Source of the DNA: Phymorhynchus buccinoides
Lineage: Eukaryota; Mollusca; Gastropoda; Neogastropoda; Raphitomidae
Reading direction: 5' to 3'
DNA: 64,000 nucleotides
Assembly (NCBI GenBank): GCA_017654935.2
Contig: CM065682.1
Location: forward strand, 43,557,821 to 43,621,820
The translations under genes and the position numbers were made by a program. Each line of letters starts with the position of its first letter. Position 1 is the first letter of the stretch. The notes beneath the pieces were generated by a model. It was given only the letters and a program-made list of their open reading frames with translations. It was not told the origin of the DNA and ran no database searches. Positions 1 through 16,879 of this stretch are shown here, piece after piece.

Positions 1-400
1 TTCAACGTCTACTCTCAAGTGGTCACCGAGGTCTAAACGCCCTGAGGCTGCAGTACATGGTGTGGTTTCATTTAACCTGGATACTATGGAAACCTATTCA
101 ATGTTTTCTTCTACGTGTCATGCCCCTCGGCAAAGTCTCGGTTCTCTTTGTCTCCGATGGCGTATTTATATCGGGAGCGTGTTTCAACTGATTCTCAACG
201 TCCATAACGGCTGGCAACTAACTGGACAATAATCTCACTATCAATTCAACTGATTCCTGAAAACCCTAAATTCGTTAGGGATATCACTCTGGCAAATAGG
301 ACCCACACATTCGTGTTTGGAAGTGATTGAATACGCGGGCCAATTCTTTTTTTCTTCTAAATCTTGAGGTGAAACTCGACAGTTTGCAGGTGAGTCACAT
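1..400 (+). repeat. Segmental duplication, copy A (upstream of EGF-like gene 1)
   Basis: This stretch matches 14705-15025 over most of its length: both begin TTCAACGT and share CAAGTGGTCACCGAGGTCTA, the following CCTGAGGCTGCAGTACA, and the AAGTGATTG-ATACGCGGG block. Copy A has diverged in the middle and carries extra sequence around 185-280. It lies about 3.4 kb before the signal-peptide exon of gene 1, and copy B lies about 2.1 kb before the equivalent exon of gene 2. It may be the shared promoter or 5' exon region of the duplicated gene, which is inference. No convincing ORF is seen. Confidence 0.6.
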
Positions 401-565
401 ATAGGCCCTGTATATAGCTAATTTAATGTTTTACGTCCTCCCGATCAGAAAGATCATATATGGGTGGTAATAGGGTTTTACGCCCTCTGCGGTCTTTCGA
501 CTATGTGGGGCATTGGGGGTTTACTTGTGGATACCTATATTGAAGGGGGAAAGGGGGTGGGTGAC

Positions 566-700
566 CCAGGAGGGGGGGGAGGGGGAGGGGAGGGGGAGGG
601 GAGGGGTAGGGGAGGGGAGGGGAGGGGGAGGGGAGGGGGAGGGGAGGGGAGGGGAGGGAGGGGAGGGGAGGGGGAGGGTAGGGGGAGGGTAGCGGGATAA
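566..700. repeat. Low-complexity GGGGA/GGGGGA tract
   Basis: About 130 bp of almost pure purine with runs of 3-6 G, written on the plus strand as repeated GGGGA and GGGGGA. Apparent Gly/Arg or Pro/Ser/Leu reading frames here are compositional artefacts. The G-runs could form G-quadruplexes. Confidence 0.9.
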
Positions 701-1034
701 CATTAACTTTCACTATTACTTTGTATGACTCCGAGCTCGCACGTAACAAAATTACCAGTTAATCCTAGAAGGTATTATATGTAAAAAAAACTGTTTGTTA
801 AAAAGTATACTGTCAAGTGAAGGCCACTACCTGAGCTGTGATTAAAATTTTCAGGACCACAATTTAAAATATAATCTTTATTGTTAAAAAAATCCTTTAA
901 AATATCGAACAAGGTCAATTAAAAAAGCTAATATTAAAAATATTTATTATTTACTAATCTACAACATCGCTAAAACATGATAAAAGTGAATGTGAAGTTG
1001 TTTCGTAATAGTTGAAGTTAAATATGTATGTATG

Positions 1035-1125
1035 AAAAAAGTTTTGACCGAGCCAGGTTCGAACCCGGGATGTTTAGAATTTTGCTTAGTGTGGTGTGTG
1101 CTTATCCGCTAGGCTGTAGCGGCTT
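1035..1125 (-). repeat. tRNA-like sequence, probable SINE head
   Basis: Read on the minus strand there is a GGTTCGAACCTGG block, which fits an RNA polymerase III B box, and upstream of it TAGCGGATAAGC, which resembles an A box. The would-be acceptor arms do not pair well and no clean cloverleaf can be drawn. A tRNA-derived SINE remnant or tRNA pseudogene is more likely than a working tRNA. Confidence 0.4.
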
Positions 1126-1139
1126 TCTGTTGGCTATGG

Positions 1140-1312
1140 TGTATGGGGTGGGGGTGGGGAGTAGGGGGCGGGGGTGGGGTGGGGAGTAGGGGTGGTGGGG
1201 GCGGGGGTGAGAGGGGTGGTGGTGGTGGTGGTGGTGGTAGGGGGGTGGGGTGGGGTGGGGGTGGGGGTGGGGGTTATGGGGGGGGGGGGTGTGTGAGGGG
1301 AGGGGAGTGTTG
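1140..1312. repeat. Low-complexity GGGGT/GGT tract
   Basis: Purine/T simple sequence with long G runs, including a run of ten G near 1278. It directly follows the tRNA-like block. Not coding. Confidence 0.9.
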
Positions 1313-1479
1313 GTGTGTTGTGTTATGATTATGAACAATGCATTCTCTAATGTATTCATTTCTATAGTGATATATGGTTAGGATACGTGAAACAGTCTCT
1401 AAGAAATGTCCGTACGAATGGTGAGTGAAAAGCGCAATGAGTTGCTTTACAAGATAATACATCTGTATATGGTGGTAAC

Positions 1480-1620
1480 TAGTGTTTTACGTCCTCTCGA
1501 CCCCTAAGGGCACATATGAGACATTTTTACTTGGATTTAGATTGAGGGACAGGACGAATGAAATATAGTGTTTTACGTCCTCTCGGCCCGGCAGGGCACA
1601 TATGGGACATTGGAGGGACA
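1480..1620 (+). repeat. Two copies of the TTTTACGTCCTC/CATATGGGACATT hairpin motif
   Basis: Copies begin near 1492 and 1570. Each has the block GTGTTTTACGTCCTCTCG, a short variable loop, and CACATATG(A/G)GACATT. The same motif recurs at about 426, 6003, 11491 and 15441 on the plus strand, on the minus strand near 5070, and in truncated form at 26815. It is the 5' end of an interspersed element. Confidence 0.6.
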
Positions 1621-1659
1621 GGACAAAATATAAAAACGTTACGGGGACAGGAACATGAA

Positions 1660-2720
1660 CAAAAATAGTGTTAGGGGGAAATATTTTTTAGAGGCGCAAG
1701 CCGTTTTTGGAATATTAGTCTGACGAGATTTATTTTAGGCTATTTAAAGGAGTCTGGTAATACTTTGATAAAATTTGAGATAGTTTTTTTTTTTAAATTT
1801 TTAATAGATAAAAGTTTCTTTTGTTATTTTAATCTTTTGTGACCCAACCGAAAACCCTAACTCCCCCGGGATTAAAATTTCAGGGCTACAAATGTTAAAA
1901 GAAGATTTAACTTCAGTTTTTAATAATAAAAAACCATTAATGGCCCTTATTTATTTTTAAAATAAAGAATGTATTTACAAATATATGTTCAATATTTTAC
2001 AAGAGTTGGTAAGTGGAAGAGAAATCTAAAAGTTTAAGGAGCCCTACCGGGGGAAGAAAACATCTGCCCCCAGGACATCCCTATAAATTAGGGGGAAAAT
2101 GTACATCTCGGGCTAAAAATTTTTTAATGTGTCCTACCAGGGGAAGATAACTATGCCCCCGGGACTTCCCTATACAGGGGACATCTCGGACTTAAGTTTT
2201 AGTCTTGGGTTTAAATTTTTTTTATTTTTATTTAAAATTCTGAGTTGATAAAAGATTTAATAAGATATTTAATTTAATTAAACGGAGTATGTATGGTAAA
2301 AGATTAATTAAAAATTTATCTTGGGCGGGTAGAGCGAAGCTATATAGATCTTGACATTAAACCGAATTCTGATAGAGGGTGCCATGTTAATTTTAGGTAG
2401 TGTTATTTAGCATTATCTTATGCCAATTAGTAACGTCAAACGAGAGATCGTCCTCTCTTGATAAGTGAAATACTCATGTTGCGATTTAGGTATAAGTAGT
2501 TTGTGAAAGATTAAAAATACATATAGTAGTTTAGTCGTGGTATATATAAGTCCGGGTATAGTTTTATTTTAAAATTTCGATAAAAGATTGGGAGGTAGTT
2601 CCAAGATGCTTTTTAGTAGGTAATAGTGTGTGGTGTATGAAGTAAGTGAAGTTGTAAAGTTTTACTTGTTGTGTATGGAGTAATACATCTGTATATATAT
2701 TTGAAATATTTTCTTATTAG
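1660..2720. other. AT-rich intergenic stretch with a short imperfect duplication
   Basis: I see no gene. Two related blocks near 2040-2100 and 2133-2190 share CCTACC(G/A)GGGGAAGA, TGCCCCC(A/G)GGAC and ACATCTCGG, so they are an imperfect direct duplication of about 90 bp. The remainder is AT-rich and featureless. Confidence 0.5.
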
Positions 2721-2721
2721 T

Positions 2722-2810
2722 GAGTGTTGCGATCTCCGTAAAGGGTGTTTTCCTGGTGATCTCGACGTGTTTCTTGCAAAAACTCATCCGTCAGGGTGCC
2801 CCTTTAACGC
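2722..2810. repeat. Solo end of the TTAA-flanked inverted-repeat element
   Basis: The block GATCTCGACGTGTTTCTTGC followed by CATCCGTCAGGGTGCCCC and TTTAA matches one terminus of the elements at 7378-8010, 12541-13112 and 24484-25042. Only one end is present here, so this is a truncated copy. Confidence 0.75.
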
Positions 2811-3664
2811 AAAGAAACAAAAAAAAAGTCGTTTTATAAAGAAAATGTCACAGGGGGTTTTCTTTGGCGGAGAAATTATTATCAAACTTGTCAAATAATT
2901 TAAACAGTGGGAAACGGTTTTTTCCACTTCATTTTATTTTATCGCATAAAGGAAAGACGTGTCGAGTAAGCAGGAAACTCGAATTGTTTTTGTGTTTTTT
3001 AATTTTATTTAGAAGTTACATCAGTAACAGACTTTTAAAAAAAAAATCCAATGTTTATTCATGAACAAACTGAAAAAGAAAACAATAAAACTAAAAAATT
3101 CAACAGTAAGCAGTCTATGCAGGGGGGAAACAACAAACAACGTAGGCAGGCTACCGGTCGGAATAGCCTCCCTTTAACCATATTTTTTATGGGGCGAACG
3201 TTCACAAGAATGGCCACTTTGTGTGGACTAAAAAGGCCTTATTTTTCAATGCTAGATAATTTTAAAAAATACGCATGTAAATAAATAACAGATTTAACTG
3301 AAATTCACTAAAATGCAGATGCTTTGTTTGAAACCAGACGACAGCTTAAAAATAAACAAACAAACAAACAACAAAGCAACACGAAAAGCTGTTTGTAAGA
3401 GCTAGAAAAATGTAGTGGACCTCCGCAAAGTTGAACTCTTTTTTTGCACCGTTTGTTTGTTTGGTTGTTTGCTTGTTTGTTTGTTTTTATTTGTCTTATT
3501 CTTAAAAGAAAGTCGTCAGTGAGCACACTATGAGCTTCAAGCTTGTTGCTGCTCGTTTATGTTGGTCTCAAACATATTTAAAGAAAGGAAGTCGTCGTCT
3601 ACAGCAGATGAATTGTTGTTACACATCTTTCAATATGATAGTATTTGCTACTTCTTTTTTCCCC
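2811..3664. other. Intergenic or 5' flanking region of EGF-like gene 1
   Basis: AT-rich sequence with no recognisable coding region. Between about 3345 and 3495 there are opposed CAAACAAACAAA and TTTGTTTGTTTG tracts flanking TTGAACTC, forming an imperfect inverted repeat. The transcription start of gene 1 cannot be located. Confidence 0.4.
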
Positions 3665-3666
3665 AG

Positions 3667-3735
3667 CTGCCTTTAAACAGTAATCTGAATTCCAAGTACT
3701 TGCCAAGTCTACTGATACAGCGAAGAATTTTGACA
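3667..3735 (+). other. Candidate 5'UTR part of exon 1, EGF-like gene 1
   Basis: A pyrimidine tract ending CCCCAG precedes 3667, and the 69 bp from there to the ATG resemble the block before the ATG of gene 2 (17090-17158). Shared features are TTTAAACAG/TTTTGAACAG and the TTTTTGACAATGGAACGCTCAA context around the start codon. The block probably begins with an acceptor for an upstream noncoding exon. Confidence 0.45.
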
Positions 3736-8918
<5,183 letters not shown>

Positions 8919-8975
8919 AAACATGAGGAAGATGAGGATGAAGATGAACATGAAAGTGAAGAAGATTGGGTTTGA
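8919..8975 (+). pseudogene. Stranded acidic C-terminal tail of gene 1, beyond an in-frame TAA
   Basis: Directly after the TAA and in the same frame, the sequence reads KHEEDEDEDEHESEEDWV and then TGA. Gene 2 ends CHRHEEDDDDEDEIEEEWV, so this is the lost or bypassed tail. The preceding 40 bp differ from gene 2 by several indels. The result is either a truncated protein or, less likely, stop-codon readthrough. Confidence 0.65.
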
Positions 8976-9040
8976 AAGAGTTTGTTAAGTCGCATTTGAA
9001 TTCATACTGGACTGGTGTTTTTTTGTAATGCATGCTTATT

Positions 9041-9042
<2 letters not shown>

Positions 9043-9109
<67 letters not shown>

Positions 9110-9215
9110 CGTGTGTGTGTGCGCGTGCGTGCGTGTGTGTGTGTGTATGTGTGTGCACGTGCGTGTGTGTGTGTGTGTGTGTCAGTGTGTGTGTCTGTGT
9201 GTGTGTCTGTGTGCG

Positions 9216-9291
<76 letters not shown>

Positions 9292-9295
9292 GAGA
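9043..9295. repeat. (GT)n then (GA)n compound microsatellite
   Basis: GT/GC-rich repeat to about 9210, then GA repeat to 9280 and a run of G. It is in the presumptive 3'UTR of gene 1, and copies 2 and 3 have a GT tract at the same relative place. Confidence 0.95.
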
Positions 9296-9452
9296 GATAA
9301 ATAAAGATGTAAAGGAGAGAGTTAGAATGTTATATTGAAAGAAAAATCATTCCGTGTTCCACAGTGTGATTAAAATAAACATCATACGCTTTTCATACCC
9401 GGTAGAAATGAAATGACTGTTGTGTTCATGATTATTTTATATATGGTTGACA

Positions 9453-9458
9453 AATAAA
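9453..9458 (+). terminator. Polyadenylation signal AATAAA, gene 1
   Basis: Lies in GGTTGACAAATAAAGTGCCAT. The equivalent downstream of copy 3 (21148-21153) is GGTTGACTAATAAAGTGCCAT, so the 3' end is conserved between the copies. Confidence 0.6.
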
Positions 9459-9542
9459 GTGCCATAATATTATATATTTTATACACTCACACACACAGTG
9501 TGTGTTTGTGATTGTTTATTTGTGCATACGTGCGTGCGTATT

Positions 9543-9549
<7 letters not shown>

Positions 9550-9619
<70 letters not shown>

Positions 9620-9660
9620 CACTCGCCCACTGTCGCTGTATGTGTGTGTGTGTGTGCATG
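9550..9660. repeat. (GT)n microsatellite
   Basis: About 35 GT units followed by interrupted GT/GC repeats to about 9700, then a (CA)n run at 9781-9806. Confidence 0.95.
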
Positions 9661-9887
9661 CGTGCGTCAGTCTGTGCGTGCGTGCGTGCGCGCTCGCGCG
9701 AAGTATGTGCGTGTTAATGACTGTTGGGGATTCGAACTCGCGACACGTGGCGATGCTAATTCCTCTCATTTACCTTGCTCCACACACACACACACACACA
9801 CACACGTATCTGCTTCCCTTCAGCATTCTTAATAAACAGTGTTTGTGACGAGTGCTCCAGTCTTGGGGGGATTAGTTAGCCTTGAGG

Positions 9888-10353
9888 ATCACCCTATCCC
9901 GCAATGCCGTTTTCCAGCACACACAAAAAATCCATTAAACTTACCTGGGTAGAGAAAAAAAAAGTCTGTAGGGGAAGACGGGGTAAAAAGCGCATGGGCG
10001 GGTAAGAAGCCCACCCCAATTATCTCATGAAATGAAGCAAATTTCAGTCTAATTTTGCCCATGAGACGAGCGTTATTTGTCTAGCATTTGTCTCATGGGC
10101 AAATTTGACTGAAATTTTCTTTATTTCATGACATAATTGAGGTGGGCTTCTTACCCGCCCATGCGCTTTTTACCCCGTCTTCCCCTAATATTCGGGATTC
10201 CTCTGTGACATATTTAAAGTAAGGCCTATTCCCACCTCCCAAAATGAAGAGAACAGGGTCTTTGGATAACAGACCCTGATTTGATGCCTTTTAGTGACAT
10301 GGGTGCTAAATCATTGTGGTGCAAAAATGCAACGTTGGCGGTGAAAGGGTTAA
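9888..10353. mobile_element. TTAACCCTTTC-ended MITE interrupted by a hairpin element
   Basis: The outer element is recognised by GAGGTAAGGATAGGCCCTAT-type blocks (here GTAAGGCCTATTCCCACCTC), GATGCCTTTTAGTGACATGGG and the end GGCGGTGAAAGGGTTAA. Other copies are at 37820-38068, 40852-41099 and 52812-53058. It is split by the hairpin at 9968-10189. The left end is degraded. Confidence 0.6.
9968..10189. mobile_element. Hairpin MITE with GGGGAAGACGGGGTAAAAAG ends
   Basis: Near-perfect inverted repeats of about 100 bp: GGGGAAGACGGGGTAAAAAG and GCGGGTAAGAAGCCCACC on the left, mirrored on the right as GGTGGGCTTCTTACCCGC and CTTTTTACCCCGTCTTCCCC. The flanking bases TA on the left and TAA-TA on the right suggest TA target-site duplication, as in Tc1/mariner-type MITEs. 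A fragment of the same family is at 15839-15911. Confidence 0.75.
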
Positions 10354-10668
10354 TCCCATATGGCTGAAAGAGCGAAAATGGGCAATTGGCAGGACATCTC
10401 TGCTATTGACCACTGCAACGACCACCTTTTGCAAGAGTGAATGCCCTTGGTGGGTGGGGGAAGATGCTTGAGTACTGACCAAACAAGGGTATAGCTCTCA
10501 CCAATAACCCTATTTGAGGCCACTGAATGGCTGCCTTTTGCAAGAGCGAATGCCCTTTTGGATACTGACCAACAAGGGATTAACTCTTGCCATCAAGGGC
10601 GTTAATAACCCTAGTTGCAGTGGCCAATAGCGATAATTCCAGCCCAACTTTTTAAAATAGCAGCTGCC
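10354..10668. other. Intergenic, short degenerate repeats
   Basis: CCTTTTGCAAGAG(T/C)GAATGCCC occurs twice, near 10425 and 10531, and AATAACCCTA(T/G)TTG occurs twice. No gene is seen. Confidence 0.4.
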
Positions 10669-10898
10669 TTAGGTTAGGTTAGGTTAGGCACATTATAGTC
10701 ACAGAGGCGTCTGTGTGAAATTCGGGTTGCTCCCACCTGGAGAGAGCGTCGCAGCCAGAGGCGCGCCGCGCCACCCATTAAAAAAGAAAATGTGCATGCG
10801 ATTTGTGTGTGACTGATGAGGAAGGAAGGGAGGGGGGTAAATTTTGACCAAATGGCAACTTTTTCGTTGCCACTGTGTGCTAAGTGCATGAGCACACG

Positions 10899-10929
<31 letters not shown>

Positions 10930-11046
10930 TCCACGTTCAGACCCGCAAGGCCTAGTGCAAAGTGAGAGGAAAAATCCCCTGTACCCAGGTTCGAACTCGG
11001 GTTTACTTGACACGAAGCGAACACGCTACTACTGTGCCACTCTACA
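10669..11046 (-). repeat. SINE-like dispersed repeat with TTAGG head, copy 1
   Basis: Begins TTAGGTTAGGTTAGGCACAT and contains GTGAAATTCGGGTTGCTCCC, GATGAGGAAGGAAGGGAGGG and CCCCTGTACCCAGGTTCGAA, then TCGGGTTTACTTGACACG to TGCCACTCTAC. The second copy is at 56351-56726 in HID1 intron 19. The GGTTCGAACTCGGG block is B-box-like and suggests tRNA ancestry. Confidence 0.7.
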
Positions 11047-11330
11047 TTTGATGCTGGACAGTGCGTCGCTGCTAGTGCAGTGCAACCTTTTTTTTTCTTG
11101 CACGCCAATTTGTGTGTGTGTGTGTGACTAGGGGTGGGGGTGGGGATAAATATTGAAAAAGTGACAAGTCGTTCATTGCACTGGGTTCTTTTACTTGCGC
11201 TAATAGATGTGCGCAAGCACAGTCACGCCGTGACCTCGCTTTTTGTCGTATCATCCGAAAGATCGGTAAAGGTAAAGATGTGCCACCCCCTCCCCCCTGC
11301 ATTTCTTGGTTAATTGTACTTTTCCGTTTT
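11047..11330. other. Intergenic, diverged repeat remnant
   Basis: Repeats parts of the neighbouring SINE-like unit in weaker form (GGGGTGGGGATAAATATTGAAAAAGTGACAA, TCATCCGAAAGATC), so it is probably an older copy. No gene. Confidence 0.4.
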
Positions 11331-11331
11331 T

Positions 11332-11745
11332 GCCTTTCTTACCATACATAAAGCTGTATTTTAGGAACATTCTTAGCTAATAACCTTTTTCGAATACTAA
11401 CCCTATCCCTATTCCTAGCCCTAAACCTAACCCTACCCCCCACTATGTATTGCAATACACCGCGATTTGTCACAGTTGTGGTTCTAAATATAATGTTTTA
11501 CGTCCTCCCGGCCTAAGCCATATGGGACATTTCTTTCTACTTTAGATTTTGGTAAAGTTGTGGTTCGTTGCGTTTTCCCGTCTTATAGGGTGGGGGTTAG
11601 GGTTAGGGTTAGGGCTAGGGTTAGGGCTAGGGTTAGGGCTAGGGTTAGGGCTAGGGTTAGTATTCCAAAAAGGTTATTAGCTAAAAATGTTCCTAAAATA
11701 CAGCTTTATGTATGGTAAGAAAGGCAAAAGCGGAAAAATACAATT
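11332..11745. mobile_element. Inverted-repeat element containing TTAGGG-type repeats
   Basis: The left arm (TTGCCTTTCTTACCATACAT, AAAGCTGTATTTTAGGAACA) is mirrored on the right (TGTTCCTAAAATACAGCTTT, ATGTATGGTAAGAAAGGCAA). Just inside each arm are CCTAACCC-type repeats on the left and GGTTAGGGTTAGGGCTAGGG repeats on the right. The centre holds one TTTTACGTCCTCCCGG/ATATGGGACATT motif. No transposase frame. Confidence 0.7.
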
Positions 11746-11895
11746 AACCGAACCGTGTGGACTAACTCAACTTAAAACAATTTGAAACTGAATTGCCTTA
11801 GATTACCTTTTCTTGGAGAGGTTTGCAGCCGCGTGACACTATTCTATAGTTTTCATGTGTCACGCATTTTTGACATCGATAGGCCTACGTTAATA

Positions 11896-12233
11896 CAGGG
11901 CCCGTTTCACAAGGGCTAACGTTACGTAGCGTGAGCGCAAATCGGCAAAAACGGTACTAAGAAACACATCTTTTGCCGACGTTTGCCGAACACGATTTGT
12001 GGCTACTCCCAATGTATCTCTTGGCGAACTATCACATGACTTGCATGGTGTGATTACATTTCTTGTTGTTGATTGGTCCATTAAAGTTTGGTGAAAATAA
12101 TACTTTTTGTTAACCAATCAGACAAGAGCTTGTAATATTCTTCCGCAAACGTTTTCTAAAGTGTTTCTTAGACCCCTTTTGGCGTAACAGTTATGCGCGC
12201 GGCGACCGTCGTCTAGAGAAACTTGACCCTGGG
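11896..12233. mobile_element. MITE with GTTTCACAAGGGCTAACGTT end, copy 1
   Basis: One end reads GGGCCCGTTTCACAAGGGCT and the other GCGGCGACCGTCGTCTAGAGAAAC. Blocks CAAATCGGCAAAAACGG and GACCAATCAACAACAAGAAA (reverse) recur in copies at 17328-17939, 26222-26551 and 26602-27364. Noncoding. Confidence 0.7.
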
Positions 12234-12330
12234 TTCTTCCTATTAATAATGGCAATTTATAATTCTAAAATAGAGAAGTGCGTGTTTGTCAAATAATGAC
12301 CCAAAAGATGATTTTTACGAACGCTGTGCA

Positions 12331-12509
<179 letters not shown>

Positions 12510-12540
12510 TTTACAACCCTGCCCTTAATTTAAATTTTAG

Positions 12541-13112
12541 CTTAAAGGGGCACCCTGACAGATGAGTTTTTTCAAGAAACACGTCGAGATCGCCAAGAAA
12601 ACACCCTTTACAGAGATTGCAACATTCACTTTGCTCTGGTTCCTAGAAATCAAAACCGTCAAATTGGTGATTCCTACTTGGCGGATGTGCTGGAAGTCAA
12701 ATTCTTTCATTGAAAGAGAAGACATGTGTCTTCTTTTCTAATGACCGCCTTACCTGAGTTTAGACCAAATCGTTTGCACCAAATTTGTACAATACAAGCT
12801 TCTTCCGTTTTTAAAATAAATGTTATACAGTTTACCTAAAGGAGTTCGCTCACAACAAAGAAAATATCTCCAATTTTGTTTTTCTGCACTACAAAAAAGA
12901 AAAAGCTTCAACCACAATGAGTGACCTCCACCCATCCCATCCAAAACGGCTTCTCTTTCGGGCATCTCCGCCAAGGAGGAAAGTCCCGTTTTTGACGGTT
13001 TGATTTCTAGGAAACCAGAGCAAAGTGAGTGTTCCTATCCTTGAAAAGGCTGTCTTTCTGGTGACCTCGGCGTGTTTCTTGCAAAACCTCACCCGTCAGG
13101 GTCCACCTTTAA
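12541..13112. mobile_element. TTAA-flanked inverted-repeat element (piggyBac-like MITE), copy 2
   Basis: Starts CTTAAAGGGGCACCCTGACA and ends CCGTCAGGGTCCACCTTTAA. Internal blocks match copies 1 and 3 (ACCAAATCGTTTGCACCAAA, CTCACAACAAAGAAAATA, ATCTCCGCCAAGGAGGAA). This is the best-preserved example of the family here. Confidence 0.78.
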
Positions 13113-14385
<1,273 letters not shown>

Positions 14386-14387
14386 TA

Positions 14388-14628
14388 GATAAACCAATGA
14401 GAGACTTAGTGCGATTTTTCTCACACCAGAGGGCATGACGCTCGTGTGGGACTAATCCTCTCTATATTATTAGTTGGGGATAAAGAAAGAGAGAGAGACA
14501 GTGAGTGGTCCTACCATCACTCTCTCTCTCTCACTACGCCCAAGTAAGAAAATCGCGTGATAAGCCCCTAGTGCATTGACTGCCCTCTGGCGTGAAAAAT
14601 ATCGCCATAGGTTGACCATTTACGGGAG
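14388..14628 (+). mobile_element. 240-bp element with CAGAGGGCAT/CTGCCCTCTGG ends, forward copy
   Basis: Runs from AATGAGAGACTTAGTGCGAT through GACTAATCCTCTCTATATTA and GTGAGTGGTCCTACCATCAC to ATCGCCATAGGTTGACCATT. The same sequence in reverse orientation is at 21505-21745. Its termini are weakly inverted (GCGATTTTTCTCAC / GTGAAAAATATCGC). Confidence 0.7.
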
Positions 14629-14704
14629 GCTGCTAATTGTTGCCCAGTCGGGGTGGGGACTTTCCTTTGAAGACGTTCTATTGTCCATCTCTCTCGGGGG
14701 TTTC

Positions 14705-15025
14705 TTTTCAACGTGTACTCTCAAGTGGTCACCGAGGTCTAAACGTCCTGAGGCTGCAGTACAGGGTGGGTGTTCATTTAACCTGGATACTATGGAAGCC
14801 CATTCATTGTTTTCTTCTACGTGCCATGGCCATTGGCAAAGTCTTGGGTTTCTTTGTGTGCGGTTGCCTATTTAAATCGGGGACGTCTTTCGTTTGGGAT
14901 ATCACTACAGTCTCGCAGATAGGAGCTGGTGCTACTACAAAGTTCGTGTTGAGAAGTGATTGCATACGCGGGTCAGCTTTTCCATTTTCAACGGGTAACT
15001 CGACAGTCATTTTGCAAAAGTGAGT
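14705..15025 (+). repeat. Segmental duplication, copy B (upstream of gene 2)
   Basis: Partner of 1-400, starting TTCAACGTGTACTCTCAAGT and sharing GGTCTAAACG, GGCTGCAGTACA, TTTAACCTGGATACTATGGA and AAGTGATTGCATACGCGGG. It remains open for about 128 codons on the plus strand, but copy A is not open in the same way and no protein family is recognised, so I do not call a gene. Confidence 0.6.
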
Positions 15026-16879
15026 CTCAAATTTGTTTTTATCTCTCATTGTTTTTTCCCCTCTGTTTTTCCTTTTGTATGCATTTTTTTCTCGTAATTT
15101 TTCTTCTTCTTTTCTTTCTTTATCTAATGTTGAATATCAGGTGTTGCATATACAGTGTTTAATTGTGATACTACTGGTTTTGAGGGAGAACTGGATTAAT
15201 GAGAGATTGGAACGACAGGAATAGCTTCCGCTAAGCATTTCTAAACTATACAATTTGTAAAATATAGAAGAGTTACGTTTTAAATATATAATACAATGTC
15301 TTGAAATGTATGAACGTTGATTCACTACTTCTGAACTGTAATGTACATATTTGTCGATGCATGGCAAAATCATATTTTGGTAGTTTTTCTATACCTTCAA
15401 CGGCTCTGTCCTTTTTATGACTTGTTTGCCAAAGTTTATGCTTAACGTACTCCCGGTCCGCACGACACATGGGACATTACTATCGGTACAGTTGAGAGAG
15501 AAGAAGGAAAATGAGTTTCTGAATGATAGAGTTCTAATCTATAATTTTTAAAAATATAATACGCTAAGGCCCGAAGTGTAAAAGAACGTATAAACTCGGA
15601 TACCGCGTAAATGTCGGACTTTTGCTTGCCATACAGTTCCAGAAGAACGCGTTGGGACGCGATTCCGCTATGTCTGGTTCAAAATTTTGCTTTTGAAAGC
15701 AAAATGTGTGAAATTTGATCGAAAATTTGGGTCGTCTGCTTCGCTCGAGTGCGTCGGAAATTGCCGAATCTATGTTCGGAAATCACGAAGAGTGCCGAAC
15801 CTTTTTTGTTGCCTCTGTGTGTGTCCATCTCTAGTAAAAGTGGGCGGGTAAGAAGCCCTCTCTAGACGAGCGTTAATGTCTAGCATTCATGGGCAAATTT
15901 GACAAAAGATAATTGCCTAAATGTGTCACAAAAGAGTGATGATAACTTCGCAGCTTACAAACCTTGCAAAGAATGAAGCCAATTTTCTTACTTCCCACCT
16001 GGAAGGTGAAAAGGTGGAAGGTGGGAAGTATTAGTGTTGTTGTAGAGAGTGAGTGAGTTCCCAATGATCCCCAGCTGTAGTATAAAAAAAAAGGCCTCAG
16101 TCAGCTGGGAGTGCGAGCTCTTTGTTTTTTCAGGCTTTTTGGTGACACTACCTCGGAAGACACGAAGAATGCCGCCCTTTTCTTGTTTGAGGAGACTTTC
16201 CATTTATAACCGATGTCGCATTTCTGCACCATACTGATTTAACATTCATTTTACTAAAAGGCATATAATTTATCATATCTTATCCAATAGCCTTATGTTG
16301 TTAATTTTGGGAGATAAGGATAGGCTTTATTTGATACATGTTATAGGGGGATTCACAGTATTGCACACGCCAACTTTTCTTTTCCCAGGTAAATTTGATA
16401 TATTTTTTTTGTGCTTAAAAGTGGCTTGCGGCGCAAGTGTTTTAACAAAAAGATACGCAATAACAATAGAACAAATTACAATAGAATAGGCTCCTTGAAA
16501 TAAGATTTTTTTTTAATGGAATCACCATTTGAAAAATAAAATGTCATTTTTTGTGTGGAGAAAAAGAACTACGGTTTCTGCACAGGGCTTTGGTGTTTAA
16601 CTGCTAGGTAGTAAATACACCAGTAAATTAATTATACGTTTCTTTTTCTTTTTTTCAAACCCAAGAAGGTATTTTGTTGAAATCAAACGACAGTAACAAC
16701 AATTAGAAAGAACTCGGAAGGAGTGAACCTCTGCATTGTCAAATGATTTTCTTAGCACTGTTTTTCGGTTTCTTTTTCGTTTCATATTTTCTTTTTAATT
16801 AAAACAAGAAGATATCCTGTAGGGCCTGGATCGGAAGCAAATATTTTTCAAGGTGTTTCAATGTAATTAAATGTTAATA
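15026..16879. other. Intergenic region between segmental copy B and gene 2
   Basis: AT-rich. It holds one degenerate hairpin motif (CTTAACGTACTCCCGGTCCG to ACATGGGACATT, 15440-15480). At 15839-15911 is a solo remnant of the GGGCGGGTAAGAAGCCC hairpin MITE, and at 15985-16030 a short palindrome of CTTCCCACCT and AGGTGGGAAG. No gene is recognised. Confidence 0.5.

Noticed and set aside
1035..1125. Functional tRNA gene on the minus strand.
   Set aside because: B-box-like text is present, but acceptor and D arms do not pair and the spacing is wrong. Kept only as a tRNA-like repeat.
9043..9295. Cys-Val repeat reading frames in GT tracts.
   Set aside because: Microsatellite artefact. The same tract sits in the 3'UTR of the duplicated genes.
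14576..15023. A novel secreted protein encoded by segmental copy B.
   Set aside because: The frame crosses the border of a mobile element, copy A does not preserve it and no splice signals or homology support it.
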